DNA of 64,000 bases from Propionibacteriaceae bacterium (GCA_030537675.1 JAUNVL010000002.1:44947-108946), one strand, 5' to 3'; shown: positions 1 through 9,499, numbered from the stretch's first letter. A program made the numbers and translations. Notes: a model not told the origin generated them from the letters alone.

Positions 1-722
1 GTGCGGAAGTCCTTCGCCGTGAACGAACCCCCGAAGATCCCCGCCAGGTACGAGTTCACGTCCGAGGACCCCAGATCGCTCCAGCCATCGCCCTCCTTGT
101 GCGCCAGGAGGCGGTGGCTGTCCTGCGTGCGCCGCGAACGCATGACCTCCAACGCCTCCACCGCTGGCGTGTCGTCAACGGTGATGGTGTGGCTGATCCC
201 AGACTTGCCGATGAAGGAGAAAACTATCGAGTCCGCCCGACGGCGCACGTGCTGACGCTCCAGGGTGGTGAGCCCGAAGGAGCCGTTGGCGTCGGTGTAG
301 GCGTCGTTGCCGATCCGGAAGTAGCCGATGTCCAGCAGCCTCACGGCGGTGGCGCACGCCCTGTCCAGGCTCATGCCCTCGGCAGAGATGTCCTCGGCGA
401 TGCGGCGCCTGGCCTCCGGGAGATTCTTCGCGGCCTCGGTGACCCGCTGGAACTTGCCGCGGTCACGGTGCTTTCGCCACTGGGGGTGGTACAGGTACTG
501 ACGGCGCCCGGCTGCGTCCGTGCCCACCGCCTGCAGGTGCCCATTTTCCAGTGGACAGATCCAGACGTCATCCCAGGCCGGCGGGATCGCCAACGCCTTG
601 ATGCGATCCACGTCGTCACGGGGGAGGGCCGCGCCGTCGACGTCCCGGTAGCTGAACCCGCGGCCGGCACGGCGACGCGTCCAGCCCTTCATCGTGGGGG
701 AGGTTCGTCTCAGGCGTGCCAT
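1..722 (-). CDS. DNA topoisomerase IB (3' part beyond window edge)
   Basis: About 240 N-terminal codons are visible; the gene runs off the left edge. Type IB enzymes nick one DNA strand through a 3'-phosphotyrosine and relax supercoils. Reading the minus strand from ATG 722, the early part contains IKALAIPPAWDDVWICP and GTDAAGRRQYLYHPQWR, both characteristic of the bacterial/poxvirus-like IB family. The last visible residues, AKDFRT, match the start of the conserved KDFRTW block of the catalytic domain. The catalytic tyrosine would lie outside the window. The start is supported by a TAAAAT box ending 6 nt upstream of the ATG, which implies a leaderless mRNA. It runs away from, and on the same strand as, the desaturase gene upstream. 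Confidence 0.88.
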   Translation of the reverse strand, partial: MARLRRTSPTMKGWTRRRAGRGFSYRDVDGAALPRDDVDRIKALAIPPAWDDVWICPLENGHLQAVGTDAAGRRQYLYHPQWRKHRDRGKFQRVTEAAKNLPEARRRIAEDISAEGMSLDRACATAVRLLDIGYFRIGNDAYTDANGSFGLTTLERQHVRRRADSIVFSFIGKSGISHTITVDDTPAVEALEVMRSRRTQDSHRLLAHKEGDGWSDLGSSDVNSYLAGIFGGSFTAKDFR

Positions 723-745
723 CCGTCGATTTTATGCGTCGACGG
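723..745. promoter_or_regulatory. Inverted repeat around the topoisomerase -10 box
   Basis: CCGTCGA (723-729) and TCGACGG (739-745) are perfect 7-bp arms around a 9-nt AT-rich centre. On the minus strand the centre holds TAAAAT (734-729), placed 6 nt before the topoisomerase ATG. The arms therefore flank the likely -10 element. This suits an operator better than a terminator, because no T-tract follows. It could also be a small hairpin downstream of the desaturase stop. Confidence 0.4.
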
Positions 746-778
746 TGGCACTACGGCTCGAGCCGAACTACTGATCGC

Positions 779-2089
779 TCAGGCGGTCAGCGCCCTCTGG
801 TAGTGGCGCCGCTGGGTGCGATGGAAGAGCGAGACGCCCACGCGCAGCGCCTTTTCGGCAATCGTGTCGGTGATCTGACCGAACTGCGAACGCTCCGCGG
901 ACTTGTTGGGCAGGGAGTACTTGAAGACCTTGCCCCACGCCGAGCCCACCTGCTTGTGGAGGGGGCCCGTGACGTAGCGCAGCTCGTAGCGATCCATCAG
1001 TTCGCGAATCTTCGGAGCAATGTCCTTGTACCGGTTGCTCGGCATGTCCGGGAACAGGTGGTGCTCGATTTGGTGGGAAAGGTTGCCGGTCATGACGTGC
1101 ATGAGCTCGGACCCCTCGATGTTGGCTGAGCCGAGCATCTGACGCAGGTACCACTCTCCGCGGGTCTCGCCCTCGATGGATTCCACCTCGAACGTCTCCA
1201 CGCCCTCGGGGAAGTGGCCGCAGAAGATGACCGAGTGGGTCCACACGTTGCGCAGGGTGTTGGCGATGGCGTTGGCGGCCAGGGTGGAGAGGAAGTTCGG
1301 TCCGCTGAGCAGGGGGTGGAGAACGTAGTCCTTGCCCATCTGGTTGCGGATCTTGGTGATGACCTTGCGCAGCTCGCCGCGGAACTCCTTCTTGTCCTTG
1401 CGGCCCTCCAGGTAGGCCTTGGTGTCAAGGTCGTAGGCAGCGATGCCGTACTCGAAGAAGAGGGCGGTGAAGAAGTTCGTGATCGGCTGGAACACGTGCT
1501 TGAGTTCCCACTCCTGATCCGGATCCACCCGCAGGACGGTGTAGCCCAGGTCCTCGTCCATGCCGATGACGTTGGTGTAGGTGTGGTGGCCGACGTTGTG
1601 GGACTTCTTCCACTGCTCGGCCGGGGAGGCGAAGTCCCATTCCCACGTGGAGGAGTGAATCTTGGGGTCGCGCATCCAGTCCCACTGTCCGTGGAGGATG
1701 TTGTGGCCGATCTCTGTGTTCTCCAGGATCTTGGAGACGGTGAGCCCGGCCGTGCCGACGAGGAACGCCGGCCAGAATCCGCTGAAGAGCAGGACGCCAC
1801 GGCTGGAGAGTTCCAGCCAGCGCTGCAGGTTGATGGTCTGGCGGATGTAGCGCGCGTCGTCGGATCCCCTGGAGTTCAGGATCTCGTCGCGCATCGCATC
1901 GAGTTCGCGGCCGATCGACTCGATGTCGTCCGGGCTCAGGTGGGCAATGGGGTTGGCCTTGCCACTGGCGTGAGTGGCTGCCTGCTCTGCGGGCCGCGAG
2001 GAAGTGATCCGGTTGTTCACGGCGCGCTGTTCTGCGCCGCGAGGTTCGGTTGCGGTATCTGGCACGGTCTCAAGGATTGCAGTGCTCAT
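779..2089 (-). CDS. Fatty acid desaturase (membrane di-iron, DesA3-like)
   Basis: 436 aa integral membrane desaturase that would insert a double bond into long-chain acyl-CoA or acyl lipids, using electrons from the reductase encoded just upstream. The three histidine boxes that bind the di-iron centre are present: HNILH, HNVGHH and HQIEHH, the last followed by LFPDMP. Hydrophobic helices surround them, as in mycobacterial DesA3. The ATG at 2089 is chosen because AGGAA lies about 8 nt upstream. A longer in-frame extension to 2212 would read back into the upstream reductase gene. The gap to the reductase stop is only 10 nt, so the two are almost certainly one transcript. The substrate and double-bond position cannot be read from sequence. 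Confidence 0.92.
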   Translation of the reverse strand: MSTAILETVPDTATEPRGAEQRAVNNRITSSRPAEQAATHASGKANPIAHLSPDDIESIGRELDAMRDEILNSRGSDDARYIRQTINLQRWLELSSRGVLLFSGFWPAFLVGTAGLTVSKILENTEIGHNILHGQWDWMRDPKIHSSTWEWDFASPAEQWKKSHNVGHHTYTNVIGMDEDLGYTVLRVDPDQEWELKHVFQPITNFFTALFFEYGIAAYDLDTKAYLEGRKDKKEFRGELRKVITKIRNQMGKDYVLHPLLSGPNFLSTLAANAIANTLRNVWTHSVIFCGHFPEGVETFEVESIEGETRGEWYLRQMLGSANIEGSELMHVMTGNLSHQIEHHLFPDMPSNRYKDIAPKIRELMDRYELRYVTGPLHKQVGSAWGKVFKYSLPNKSAERSQFGQITDTIAEKALRVGVSLFHRTQRRHYQRALTA

Positions 2090-2099
2090 GAAAAATTCC

Positions 2100-3200
2100 T
2101 CATAGCTTGATGCTGCATGGGCCGGCGGCCGCCGACACACAGGTCTGAATGAGGACGGGGTCCTCGTCGATGGCTTGGGTGGTCTCTCCGGTGCGCAGGT
2201 CCCGCACGGCACCAGAGGTCAGGGATGCGACGCAGTTGAAGCAGATTCCCATGCGGCATCCGGATGGCATGAGGACGCCAGCGTCCTCGCCCACGTCCAG
2301 GAGCGGTGTGGCGGCAGGGGCGTCGACGACGATCTCCGACTGGGTGAAGGTGACTGCTCCGCCGTCGCCCTCGGCCATGATGCGTGGTCGGAACCGCTCG
2401 ACGTGGAGAAGCTCGGAAAGGTCGGCGTCGCTCCAGTGGGCCTCGGCGTCATCCAGCAGCCCCGTGGGTCCGCACACCCAGGCGGCGCGCTCTGTCCAGT
2501 CGGGCACCACGCCAGCGATGTCGGACACAGCCAGCGTCCCCTCCGTGGAGGTGAAGCGCTCCACGAGACGGAACTCGCCTTTCGACGCTCGGTGTCGCAA
2601 CTCGTCGGCGAAGAGCATCTGTGCCGGATCGGGGGAGGAGTGCACCAGCACGGCATCGTCGAAGCGGTGGTTGCGGAGCATGCCCATGACGGGCGTGATG
2701 CCGCTGCCTGCAGTGAGGAAGAGGACTTTCGCCGGCGTGGCCGTGGGTTGCGTGAAGTCTCCAGTTGCCTGGTCCAGCATGACCACTGTGCCCGGATGGA
2801 GGTTCCGGAGCACGTGGTTGCTGACCTTGCCCTCCGGGATGGCGCGAACGGTGATGGTGATGAGGCCGTCAGGCTGATCCACGGGGCTGGTGATGGAGTA
2901 GGCGCGCCAGAGGCGCACGCCGTTGACCTCCACGCCGATGCGGATGTACTGACCGGGACGATGACCACGCCAGCCGCGCCCGGGACGAATTGTGACGGTG
3001 GTAGCGGTCAGCGATTGTCGCACCACATCCACCACGCGGCCCCGGAGGTCCGCGCCCTTGCGCATGGGGTGGAACAGATCCAGGTAGTCGCCGGGCAGGA
3101 GAGGCGTGACGAGGGCGCGCGCCAACCCGGCCACGGTTCTGCCTGCCAGGGCGATGGGGGCGACGTGGCGTTCTCCCGGTGCTGGCGCTGCTTGACTCAT
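2100..3200 (-). CDS. Ferredoxin-NAD(P)H reductase fused to 2Fe-2S ferredoxin
   Basis: 366 aa electron-transfer partner of the desaturase. An FAD-binding domain (RAYSITSP, about residues 85-95) is followed by an NAD(P)-binding domain (GSGITPVMGM, about 165-175) and a C-terminal plant-type 2Fe-2S domain with CRMGICFNC and a distal Cys (TCVSAAAGPC). This resembles mycobacterial Rv3230c, the DesA3 reductase. It is the first gene of the two-gene operon. The ATG at 3200 is preceded at 7 nt by a TACGAT -10 box and has no good ribosome binding site, so the mRNA is probably leaderless. A 20-bp palindrome lies inside this promoter. Confidence 0.92.
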   Translation of the reverse strand: MSQAAPAPGERHVAPIALAGRTVAGLARALVTPLLPGDYLDLFHPMRKGADLRGRVVDVVRQSLTATTVTIRPGRGWRGHRPGQYIRIGVEVNGVRLWRAYSITSPVDQPDGLITITVRAIPEGKVSNHVLRNLHPGTVVMLDQATGDFTQPTATPAKVLFLTAGSGITPVMGMLRNHRFDDAVLVHSSPDPAQMLFADELRHRASKGEFRLVERFTSTEGTLAVSDIAGVVPDWTERAAWVCGPTGLLDDAEAHWSDADLSELLHVERFRPRIMAEGDGGAVTFTQSEIVVDAPAATPLLDVGEDAGVLMPSGCRMGICFNCVASLTSGAVRDLRTGETTQAIDEDPVLIQTCVSAAAGPCSIKL

Positions 3201-3207
3201 TGTCTCA

Positions 3208-3235
3208 ATCGTAACCTACGCAACCGTAGGTTCAA
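3208..3235 (-). promoter_or_regulatory. Core promoter of the desaturase operon
   Basis: On the minus strand TTGAAC (3235-3230) and TACGAT (3213-3208) are separated by 16 nt and fit -35 and -10 hexamers. Seven nt then remain to the ATG at 3200, so transcription should start at or next to the start codon. Confidence 0.6.
3213..3232. promoter_or_regulatory. Perfect 20-bp palindromic operator, AACCTACG-CAAC-CGTAGGTT
   Basis: Perfect 8-bp arms with a 4-nt centre fill the spacer between the -35 and -10 hexamers and overlap both by a few bases. A bound dimer would block RNA polymerase. The same pattern, AASCTACG-N4-CGTARGYT, occurs twice in front of bkdA (16096-16130). The size and symmetry suit a TetR-family dimer. 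The regulator gene is not in this window. Confidence 0.65.
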
Positions 3236-3346
3236 GCAAATGAGCACCGGGAAAGGTGGGTTTCCACGCTCCGGCACCGGTCGACGAGGCGCTTGGGTCA
3301 CCAGGATCATCATGGAAGGGCGGCAGGTGCGGGCTTGGATTGCCCG

Positions 3347-4783
3347 TCACTCGTCCGCAGAGGGCTCCGGATTGATGGGCGGGACGCGGAATGTGAACCG
3401 CGCGCCGGATTCCGGTTGGTTCCCGGCTCTCACCGTGCCTCCGTGGGCGGTGGCGGTGTGCGCGACGATGGAGAGTCCGAGGCCCGTGCCCGGGGTGTTG
3501 CGCGCCCGATCCGAGCGGTAGAACCGATCGAAGATGTGCTCGAGGTCATCCTCGGCAATGCCCGGCCCCTCGTCGACGATGGTGATGAGGCCGTCCTCGA
3601 GCGTCACCCTGACGGTGCCGTCGGGGGGAGAGAACTTCACGGCGTTGTCCAGCAGGTTGGTGATGGCACGCTCGAGATTCTGGGAATCACCCAGGCACTG
3701 GGTGTGGTCGAGTTGAACGTCGAAGGTGATGCCCGGGCCCCGGCGCTTCGCCCTCGCGAGCGCTGAGGAGACCACCTCGGACAGGTCCAGGGGCTCCAGT
3801 TTCCGCTGCAGGTGGTCATCCCTCGTCAGGGCCACGAGGTCCCCCACGAGCGCGGAGAACTCGCCCAGCTGCGCGGACACGTCCTCAAGGATCTCGGAAC
3901 GCGCTCCCTCGGGCAGCATGCCGGACTTGTCGTCGGCCACCAACAGTTCGGTATTGGTACGCATCGATGTCAGGGGTGTGCGCAGCTCGTGACCGGCGTC
4001 GGCGATGAACTGTCGTTGTTGTTCGCGTGAGCTCTGCAGGGACTTCAGCATGCTGTTGAACGACATGGTGAGCTCACCGAGATCGTCGCGGCCGTAGATG
4101 CGGATGGGGTTGAGCTGATTGGTGCGGGTGACGTTGCTCACGGCCGTTGAGAGTCGTCGAACGGGAGCAAGCGCCGCCTGTGCCGCCCACAGCGCTGTCA
4201 GGGTGGTGGCCAGAATGCCGACGAGACCCGAGACGAGCATCACCAACCACAGTGAATTGAGGGTGGACGTCAGCCCCGTCAAGGGGCGCCCGAACATGAC
4301 GGCATGCCGCGTGGGCTTGTCGTTGCTGTCCAGCAGCGTCAGGGGTACTGACACCATGCGGTACTCGGCGGCAGCGCCAACGTCGACGGATCTGGCAGAC
4401 GAACCTGTCTGCATGCGGGCAACAGCGATCTCGGGAGCGCCACCCTCGATGGTTTTCCCGTCGATGGAGGGCGGTTCCGTCTCCCCGGATGCGGAGACGA
4501 TGGCGAGCAGCACATCGGTGATGCCGGGCCCGGTCAGCGCGGTGACGTCATTGCTCGGATCCGCGGCGATGAGGGTCGACGCGGCCCTCGCCGACGACAA
4601 CAACTCGCGATCCAGTTGGTCCAGCAGCGACCATCGGGTGATGAAGAATGCCGTCGTGCCAACGAAGAAGACCGCGACAGCAACGCTGGTGGCGGTGAGG
4701 AGCGCGAGACGTCCCTGGAGGCTCTGTCCCGTGAACAGTCTTTCGATTCCGCGTCTGAAACGGAACCACAGCGTTGAGATCAC
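3347..4783 (-). CDS. Sensor histidine kinase (MprB-like)
   Basis: 478 aa membrane sensor kinase. There is an N-terminal transmembrane segment (about 20-45), an extracytoplasmic domain, a second transmembrane segment (about 180-205), a HAMP linker, and an H-box [13 protein letters not shown] carrying the phospho-accepting His. The ATPase domain has an N-box ([12 protein letters not shown]), a G1 box ([11 protein letters not shown]) and a G2 box (GTGLGLSIV). Its ATG overlaps the stop of the response regulator gene by 4 nt, so translation is coupled and the pair works together. The order (regulator then kinase) and domain layout match MprAB/OmpR-type envelope-stress systems. The signal sensed is unknown. 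Confidence 0.92.
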   Translation of the reverse strand: MISTLWFRFRRGIERLFTGQSLQGRLALLTATSVAVAVFFVGTTAFFITRWSLLDQLDRELLSSARAASTLIAADPSNDVTALTGPGITDVLLAIVSASGETEPPSIDGKTIEGGAPEIAVARMQTGSSARSVDVGAAAEYRMVSVPLTLLDSNDKPTRHAVMFGRPLTGLTSTLNSLWLVMLVSGLVGILATTLTALWAAQAALAPVRRLSTAVSNVTRTNQLNPIRIYGRDDLGELTMSFNSMLKSLQSSREQQRQFIADAGHELRTPLTSMRTNTELLVADDKSGMLPEGARSEILEDVSAQLGEFSALVGDLVALTRDDHLQRKLEPLDLSEVVSSALARAKRRGPGITFDVQLDHTQCLGDSQNLERAITNLLDNAVKFSPPDGTVRVTLEDGLITIVDEGPGIAEDDLEHIFDRFYRSDRARNTPGTGLGLSIVAHTATAHGGTVRAGNQPESGARFTFRVPPINPEPSADE

Positions 4784-5466
4784 GGGGGAGTTTCACGCAG
4801 TACGTACCCGATACCGCGCACGGTGTGGATCAGGCGGTTGCGTCCTCCCACCTCCGTCTTGCGGCGGAGGTATCCGATGTAGACCTCGAGTGAGTTGGCG
4901 GTGGCCGGGAACTCGAACCCCCAGACCTCGTTGAGGAGGGTGTTGCGTTCCATCACCTTCCGAGGACTTTCCATGAACGCCTGCAGGAGGGCGAACTCGG
5001 TGCGGGTCAGCGAGATGTGCTGCCCGTCGCGGGTCACCTCGCGGTGCTGCGGGTCCAGGCTCATGTCCGCGAAGGTGAGCGTCCTCGAATCGGAGTCGGG
5101 GGACTGCTTCGTCCGCCGGGTCAGGGCCCTCAACCGGGCCAGGAGTTCATCGAGGGCGAAGGGCTTGACCATGTAGTCATCCGCGCCGGCGTCCAAACCG
5201 TCGACGCGGTCGTCGACGGCGTCCCTGGCAGTCAGGATGAGGATGGGGACGTCGTTGCCGCTTTCACGCAGCATGCGGGTGGTTTCAAGTCCGTCGAGCC
5301 GAGGCATCATCACGTCCATGATGACGGCGTCGGGCGTGTAGCCAGCCAGTTTTGCGAGGGCCTCCACGCCGTCCCTGGCGGTGGTGACCTCGTCTCCGGA
5401 GTACTTCAGCGACCGGGCCAGGGAGTCGCGAACCGCCTGGTCGTCATCCACCACGAGGATCTGCAT
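4780..5466 (-). CDS. OmpR/MprA-type response regulator
   Basis: 228 aa. An N-terminal receiver domain has the acidic pocket (VVDDDQ), the phosphorylation Asp in [12 protein letters not shown], the switch Thr in ILTARD and the conserved Lys in DYMVKPF. It is followed by a C-terminal winged-helix DNA-binding domain ([13 protein letters not shown] through YIGYLRRK). The ATG at 5466 (MQILVVDD) is preferred over a 9-codon longer form because receiver domains begin here. It is followed with 4-nt overlap by its cognate kinase. Confidence 0.92.
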   Translation of the reverse strand: MQILVVDDDQAVRDSLARSLKYSGDEVTTARDGVEALAKLAGYTPDAVIMDVMMPRLDGLETTRMLRESGNDVPILILTARDAVDDRVDGLDAGADDYMVKPFALDELLARLRALTRRTKQSPDSDSRTLTFADMSLDPQHREVTRDGQHISLTRTEFALLQAFMESPRKVMERNTLLNEVWGFEFPATANSLEVYIGYLRRKTEVGGRNRLIHTVRGIGYVLRETPP

Positions 5467-5501
5467 GCCCTTAGCCTGCCACTTACCACCCACAAGTCGA
5501 A

Positions 5502-5525
5502 GCTGACCGGCGTGGTTCGGTCAGC
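5502..5525. other. Inverted repeat between the ROK regulator and response regulator genes
   Basis: GCTGACCG (5502-5509) and CGGTCAGC (5518-5525) are perfect arms around an 8-nt loop. The repeat lies 32 nt downstream of the ROK repressor stop and 36 nt upstream of the response regulator start, both on the minus strand. It may end the repressor transcript or be an operator for the two-component operon. No clear T-tract follows. Confidence 0.4.
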
Positions 5526-5556
5526 CGGGGTGGTTGGGTCAGGTGCTGGCACGGGG

Positions 5557-6771
5557 TCAACGGTCGCGATCGATGAACCTGCCGGGGTTGGAAACCACCG
5601 GGCCGAGTGCAGCGTAGGCAGCGCCGAGCGCGGTGCGTGTGGGGTCCTGTCCGACGGTCGCAATGTCGATCTCCTCGTACGGTGACCACAACACCCGGAC
5701 GGACAACTCGGTGCGCAGGTCCGGCAGCAGCCACGGGGAGAGCGTGCCCAGGTGGCCGCCCAGGACCACCTGCTCCAGGTCCAGGAGGTTCAGTGCAGCA
5801 CCAAGTGCCCGGCCGAGGGCGCGGGCGGCTGCGGCGATCGTGTCCAGTGCTCGTGGGTCGGAATCGTTGAGGGCGCACTGCATGGCCTCGATCGATGATG
5901 TTGCGGAGCGCTCCAGGAGGCCGTGGAGGCCCGCCACCGTCTCCAGGCACCCGGTTGCGCCGCAACCACAGGGCAGACCCCCCTCCGACACCACGCACAC
6001 GTGGCCGAGTTCGGAGGCCCAGCCGTGTCGGCCGGTCATCTGCTGCCCATCGATCACGACGGAGGAACCGATGCCCACCTCGCCGGTGACATAGATGAAG
6101 GAGCCACGATCGCGCACGTGGAGGGGAGCATCGTGCAGCAGTGTGAGCGCAGAACAGTCCACGTCGTTCGACACGCGAAAATCCCAGTCCCGACCATTGA
6201 GGAGTTCCTCCAGGTGGTGCGCCGGTTCGACGCCGTCCCATCCAAGGTTGGGCGCGCGGAGGACGACGGCACCTGCGCGGTCCACGAGTGCCGGTATCGC
6301 CAGATGGGCACCCACGATGCGAGCGCCATCGGGCAGACTCCCGAGCACTGCAAGCGCCTGCTCCTGCAGCACACCGAGGGCCGCCACGGGTCCGGCGCCG
6401 ATGACGTCGATCTCGACCGCACGGGTGGCGAGCACCGCCCCACTCAGGTCCACCACCATCGCCGCGATCCGGTCTGCATTGACCTCCATCCCCAACGACG
6501 CGAGTCCGTGTGCGGCGGCGGCCAGCGGCACGCCGGGACGCCCCCGGGGACCGGAGACCGGGAGACCCTCGGCAAGAAACCGGCCAGCCACGAGTTCGTC
6601 GACGAGCCTGGAGACGGTGGAGCGGGTCATCCCCAGCTGCGACGCGACGTCCGCGCGCGACACGGGGCGCGATGAACCCAGAACCGCTCTCAGGACCAAC
6701 GCGAGATTGGAGATGCGCACCGATGAGGGTGTGCTCCCAACGCTCGTGCGTGCTGTGGTCGAGGTGTCCAT
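5557..6771 (-). CDS. xylR: ROK-family transcriptional repressor, probable XylR
   Basis: 404 aa. The N-terminal winged helix-turn-helix (SRADVASQLGMTRSTVSRLVDELV, given here only as a region near residues 38-62) is followed by a ROK sugar-binding domain with the zinc cluster GLPCGCGATGCLE. It is divergent from xylA-xylB with about 150 bp between starts, so control of xylose genes is the natural inference. The start at ATG 6771 is chosen because AAGGA lies 7 nt upstream. An ATG at 6789 and a TTG at 6834 are alternatives with weaker signals. The C-terminal fold is that of a sugar kinase, so it could bind xylose or another sugar. Confidence 0.85.
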   Translation of the reverse strand: MDTSTTARTSVGSTPSSVRISNLALVLRAVLGSSRPVSRADVASQLGMTRSTVSRLVDELVAGRFLAEGLPVSGPRGRPGVPLAAAAHGLASLGMEVNADRIAAMVVDLSGAVLATRAVEIDVIGAGPVAALGVLQEQALAVLGSLPDGARIVGAHLAIPALVDRAGAVVLRAPNLGWDGVEPAHHLEELLNGRDWDFRVSNDVDCSALTLLHDAPLHVRDRGSFIYVTGEVGIGSSVVIDGQQMTGRHGWASELGHVCVVSEGGLPCGCGATGCLETVAGLHGLLERSATSSIEAMQCALNDSDPRALDTIAAAARALGRALGAALNLLDLEQVVLGGHLGTLSPWLLPDLRTELSVRVLWSPYEEIDIATVGQDPTRTALGAAYAALGPVVSNPGRFIDRDR

Positions 6772-6853
6772 GTTCGAGTCCTTCGTCATGTGCGCCTGCG
6801 CGGCACTCGGCCCATTGTGACGCAGGGACGCCAAGGGGTTGCACGGCCCATTG

Positions 6854-6870
6854 AATTAGTTTAGGTTAAA
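6854..6870. promoter_or_regulatory. Probable XylR operator half-site and xylA promoter region
   Basis: The AT-rich stretch AATTAGTTTAGGTTAAA stands out in the short divergent gap. ATTAGTTT resembles the half-site bound by actinobacterial ROK repressors of the XylR type. The second half is poorly matched here, so the site is imperfect. Confidence 0.45.
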
Positions 6871-6920
6871 GACGAAATCGTGCAACGACGCAGGATCCAC
6901 GGCACACACGGAGGCCTCAC

Positions 6921-8105
6921 ATGCTCACCCCCACCCCAGCGGACAAGTTCTCCTTCGGTCTCTGGACCGTGGGCTGGTCCGCCCGCGACCAGTTCGGCAA
7001 GGCCTCCCGTCCCGATCTCGACCCCTTCGACAGCATCAGGAAGCTCAGCGACCTCGGCGCGTGGGGCTTCACTTTCCACGACAACGACGTGATCCCCTTC
7101 GACGCCAGCGAGGCGGAGCGCGAACGGCTCGTCGCGGAACTGGAATCCACCATCGCCGAGACCGGCATCACCTGCGAGATGGTCACCACGGACACCTTCG
7201 CGGAACCGATCTTCAAGGACGGCGCGTTCACCTCCAACGATCGGGACGTTCGCCGCTACGCACTGCGCAAGATCCTGCGCAACGTCGATCTGGCCGGACG
7301 GTTGGGCGCCAGCACATTCGTGATGTGGGGTGGCCGTGAAGGTTCTGAGTACGACTCCAGCAAGGATCTTTTCGCCTCCTTCGAGCGCTACGCCGAGGGC
7401 ATCGACACCGTCGCCGGGTACATCAAGTCCCAGGGCTACGACATGCGCATCGGCCTCGAGCCCAAGCCCAACGAGCCGCGCGGCAACATCTTCCTGCCCA
7501 CGGTGGGGCATGCCCTGGCATTCATCGAACGGCTGGAGAACGGCGACATCGTCGGCGTGAACCCCGAAACCGGGCACGAGCAGATGGCCACGCTCAACTA
7601 CACGCACGGCCTCGCCCAGGCGCTGTGGGCGGGCAAGCTCTTCCACATCGACCTCAACGGCCAGCACGGCCCCATGTACGACCAGGACCTCGTCTTCGGT
7701 CACGGTGACCTCATCAGCGCCTTCTTCACCGTCGACCTGCTGGAGAACGGCTTCCCGTCCCGCCCGGGCGCCTACGAAGGGGCCCGGCACTTCGACTACA
7801 AGCCTTCCCGCACCGAACACCTCACCGGGGTCTGGGACTCAGCATCCGCCAACATGAGCACCTACCTCCTCCTGAAGGAACGCGCCCTGGCTTTCCGTGC
7901 CGACCCCGAGGTGCAAGCGGCACTCGAGGAGGCCGGTGTCACCTCGATGGCGGAACCCACGCTCGCCGATGGTGAGAGCGCGGCGGACCTCCTTGCGGAC
8001 GACTCCGTGGCGGAGATGGACGTGGAGGGGCTCGGCGAGCGCGACTACCGCTTCGTGCGCCTCCACCAACTGGCCATCGAGCACCTCATGGGTGCCCGGG
8101 GCTGA
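6921..8105 (+). CDS. xylA: Xylose isomerase
   Basis: 394 aa, the usual length for the actinobacterial class I enzyme. It converts D-xylose to D-xylulose in the cytoplasm using two divalent metals. Metal and substrate residues are visible: WGGREG, the Glu and Lys of LEPKPNEP, the Glu and His of [10 protein letters not shown], the Asp of FHIDLNGQ, and [16 protein letters not shown] lies 6 nt before the ATG. It is followed after 11 nt by xylB and divergent from the ROK repressor. Confidence 0.97.
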   Translation: MLTPTPADKFSFGLWTVGWSARDQFGKASRPDLDPFDSIRKLSDLGAWGFTFHDNDVIPFDASEAERERLVAELESTIAETGITCEMVTTDTFAEPIFKDGAFTSNDRDVRRYALRKILRNVDLAGRLGASTFVMWGGREGSEYDSSKDLFASFERYAEGIDTVAGYIKSQGYDMRIGLEPKPNEPRGNIFLPTVGHALAFIERLENGDIVGVNPETGHEQMATLNYTHGLAQALWAGKLFHIDLNGQHGPMYDQDLVFGHGDLISAFFTVDLLENGFPSRPGAYEGARHFDYKPSRTEHLTGVWDSASANMSTYLLLKERALAFRADPEVQAALEEAGVTSMAEPTLADGESAADLLADDSVAEMDVEGLGERDYRFVRLHQLAIEHLMGARG

Positions 8106-8116
8106 CGGGCGAGGGC

Positions 8117-9499
8117 ATGGCACTCGTCCTGGGAATTGATTCATCGACGCAGTCCACCAAGGCTCTCCTCGTGGACGACGAGACGGGGCGGGTCGTGGAA
8201 TCCGGCCGCGCGCCGCATCCGGAGGGCACCGAGGTGGACCCCCGGGCATGGCTGCGTGCCGTGGATGACGCGGCCGGCACCCTCCTGGAGAGGGCCGAGG
8301 CTGTGGCGGTGGGTGGGCAGCAGCACGGCATGGTCGCGCTCGATGAGCACGGCCAGCCCGTGAGGGACGCCCTGCTCTGGAACGACACCCGCTCGGCTGA
8401 CCAGGCCGCCGCGCTCGTCGCGGAGATGGGTGGTCCCCATGCCTGCGTCGAGGAGATCGGCTACGTCCTGGTGGCCTCCATGACGTCGACGAAGCTGCGA
8501 TGGATGGCCGAGCATGAACCGGAGAACGCCACCAGGACGGCGTCGGTGTTGCTGCCACACGATTTCGTGTCGCGGCACCTGGGTGGCGAGGTCGCCCCGT
8601 TCACTGACCGGGGCGACGCGTCCGGAACCGGGTACTACTCCACCCGTACCGAGTCCTGGAACCACGACCTCGTCAGCCTTGCGCTCGGACACGACGTGAT
8701 GCTGCCATCCGTGGCAGCGTCACCCCACCAGATCATGGGACACACGCCGGGCGGCGCGGCGCTGGCACCCGGCACCGGCGACAACATGGCCGCGGCGCTG
8801 GGCCTGTCACTGCGGCCGGGTGACGTGTCGGTCTCGATCGGCACCAGCGGCGTGGCAGCCATGGTCGGTGATCTTCGGCCCGCGGATCCTTCGGGGACGG
8901 TGACGGGCTTTGCCGATGCCACCGGACGGTTCCTGCCCATGGCCACCACCCTGAATGCGGCGCGAATCCTGGACTTCGGCTGCCGGTTGCTCGGCGTCGA
9001 CCATGACGGACTGTCCACACTGGCACTGGCCAGCCGCCCCGGGGCTGGAGGGGTCGTCCTGCTGCCCTACTTCGACGGTGAACGCACGCCCAACAGACCT
9101 GGCGCCAGCGGCGTCTTCGCAGGCATGACGTCGGCCACGGATCGGCATGACATCGCACGGGCATGCGTCGAGGGGCTACTGGCGTCGCTGGCGGACGCCG
9201 TCGCGGCCGTGGAGAAAGTCGCAGGACGAGAAGCCGGCCGGATCCTGCTGATCGGCGGCGGTGCCAGGTCCGATGCCGTCAGGCGGCTGGCGCCGACGGT
9301 GTTCGGCCGACCCGTCGTCGTCCCACCCCCTGGCGAGTACGTGGCGCTGGGGGCGGCGAGGCAGGCGGCGTGGGCCCTGTCCGGGGCTGCGGAACCGCCG
9401 GTGTGGCAGATGGGTGAGGCCTCCGAGTACGACGCCGCACCAGAGCCGGAGGTCATGGCGCGCTACCTGTCGCTGAAGGAGCGAACCGCCGCCTGGTGA
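8117..9499 (+). CDS. xylB: Xylulokinase
   Basis: 460 aa FGGY-family kinase. It phosphorylates D-xylulose to xylulose 5-phosphate for the pentose phosphate pathway. The phosphate-binding start GIDSSTQSTKALL, the substrate region WNDTRS, the central motif VSIGTSGVAA and the late GGGARSDAVRRL fit the family. It lies 11 nt after xylA, so the two form an operon under the divergent repressor. No xylose transporter gene is present. Confidence 0.95.
   Translation: MALVLGIDSSTQSTKALLVDDETGRVVESGRAPHPEGTEVDPRAWLRAVDDAAGTLLERAEAVAVGGQQHGMVALDEHGQPVRDALLWNDTRSADQAAALVAEMGGPHACVEEIGYVLVASMTSTKLRWMAEHEPENATRTASVLLPHDFVSRHLGGEVAPFTDRGDASGTGYYSTRTESWNHDLVSLALGHDVMLPSVAASPHQIMGHTPGGAALAPGTGDNMAAALGLSLRPGDVSVSIGTSGVAAMVGDLRPADPSGTVTGFADATGRFLPMATTLNAARILDFGCRLLGVDHDGLSTLALASRPGAGGVVLLPYFDGERTPNRPGASGVFAGMTSATDRHDIARACVEGLLASLADAVAAVEKVAGREAGRILLIGGGARSDAVRRLAPTVFGRPVVVPPPGEYVALGAARQAAWALSGAAEPPVWQMGEASEYDAAPEPEVMARYLSLKERTAAW

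Noticed and set aside
2175-3521. A 448-codon plus-strand frame across the reductase gene
   Set aside because: It is antisense to a gene with clear FAD, NAD and 2Fe-2S motifs and is kept open only by base composition.
5483-6844. A 453-codon minus-strand frame overlapping the ROK repressor
   Set aside because: It is another frame of the same DNA, very rich in Arg, Gly and Pro, with no motif. The repressor frame has clear HTH and ROK motifs.
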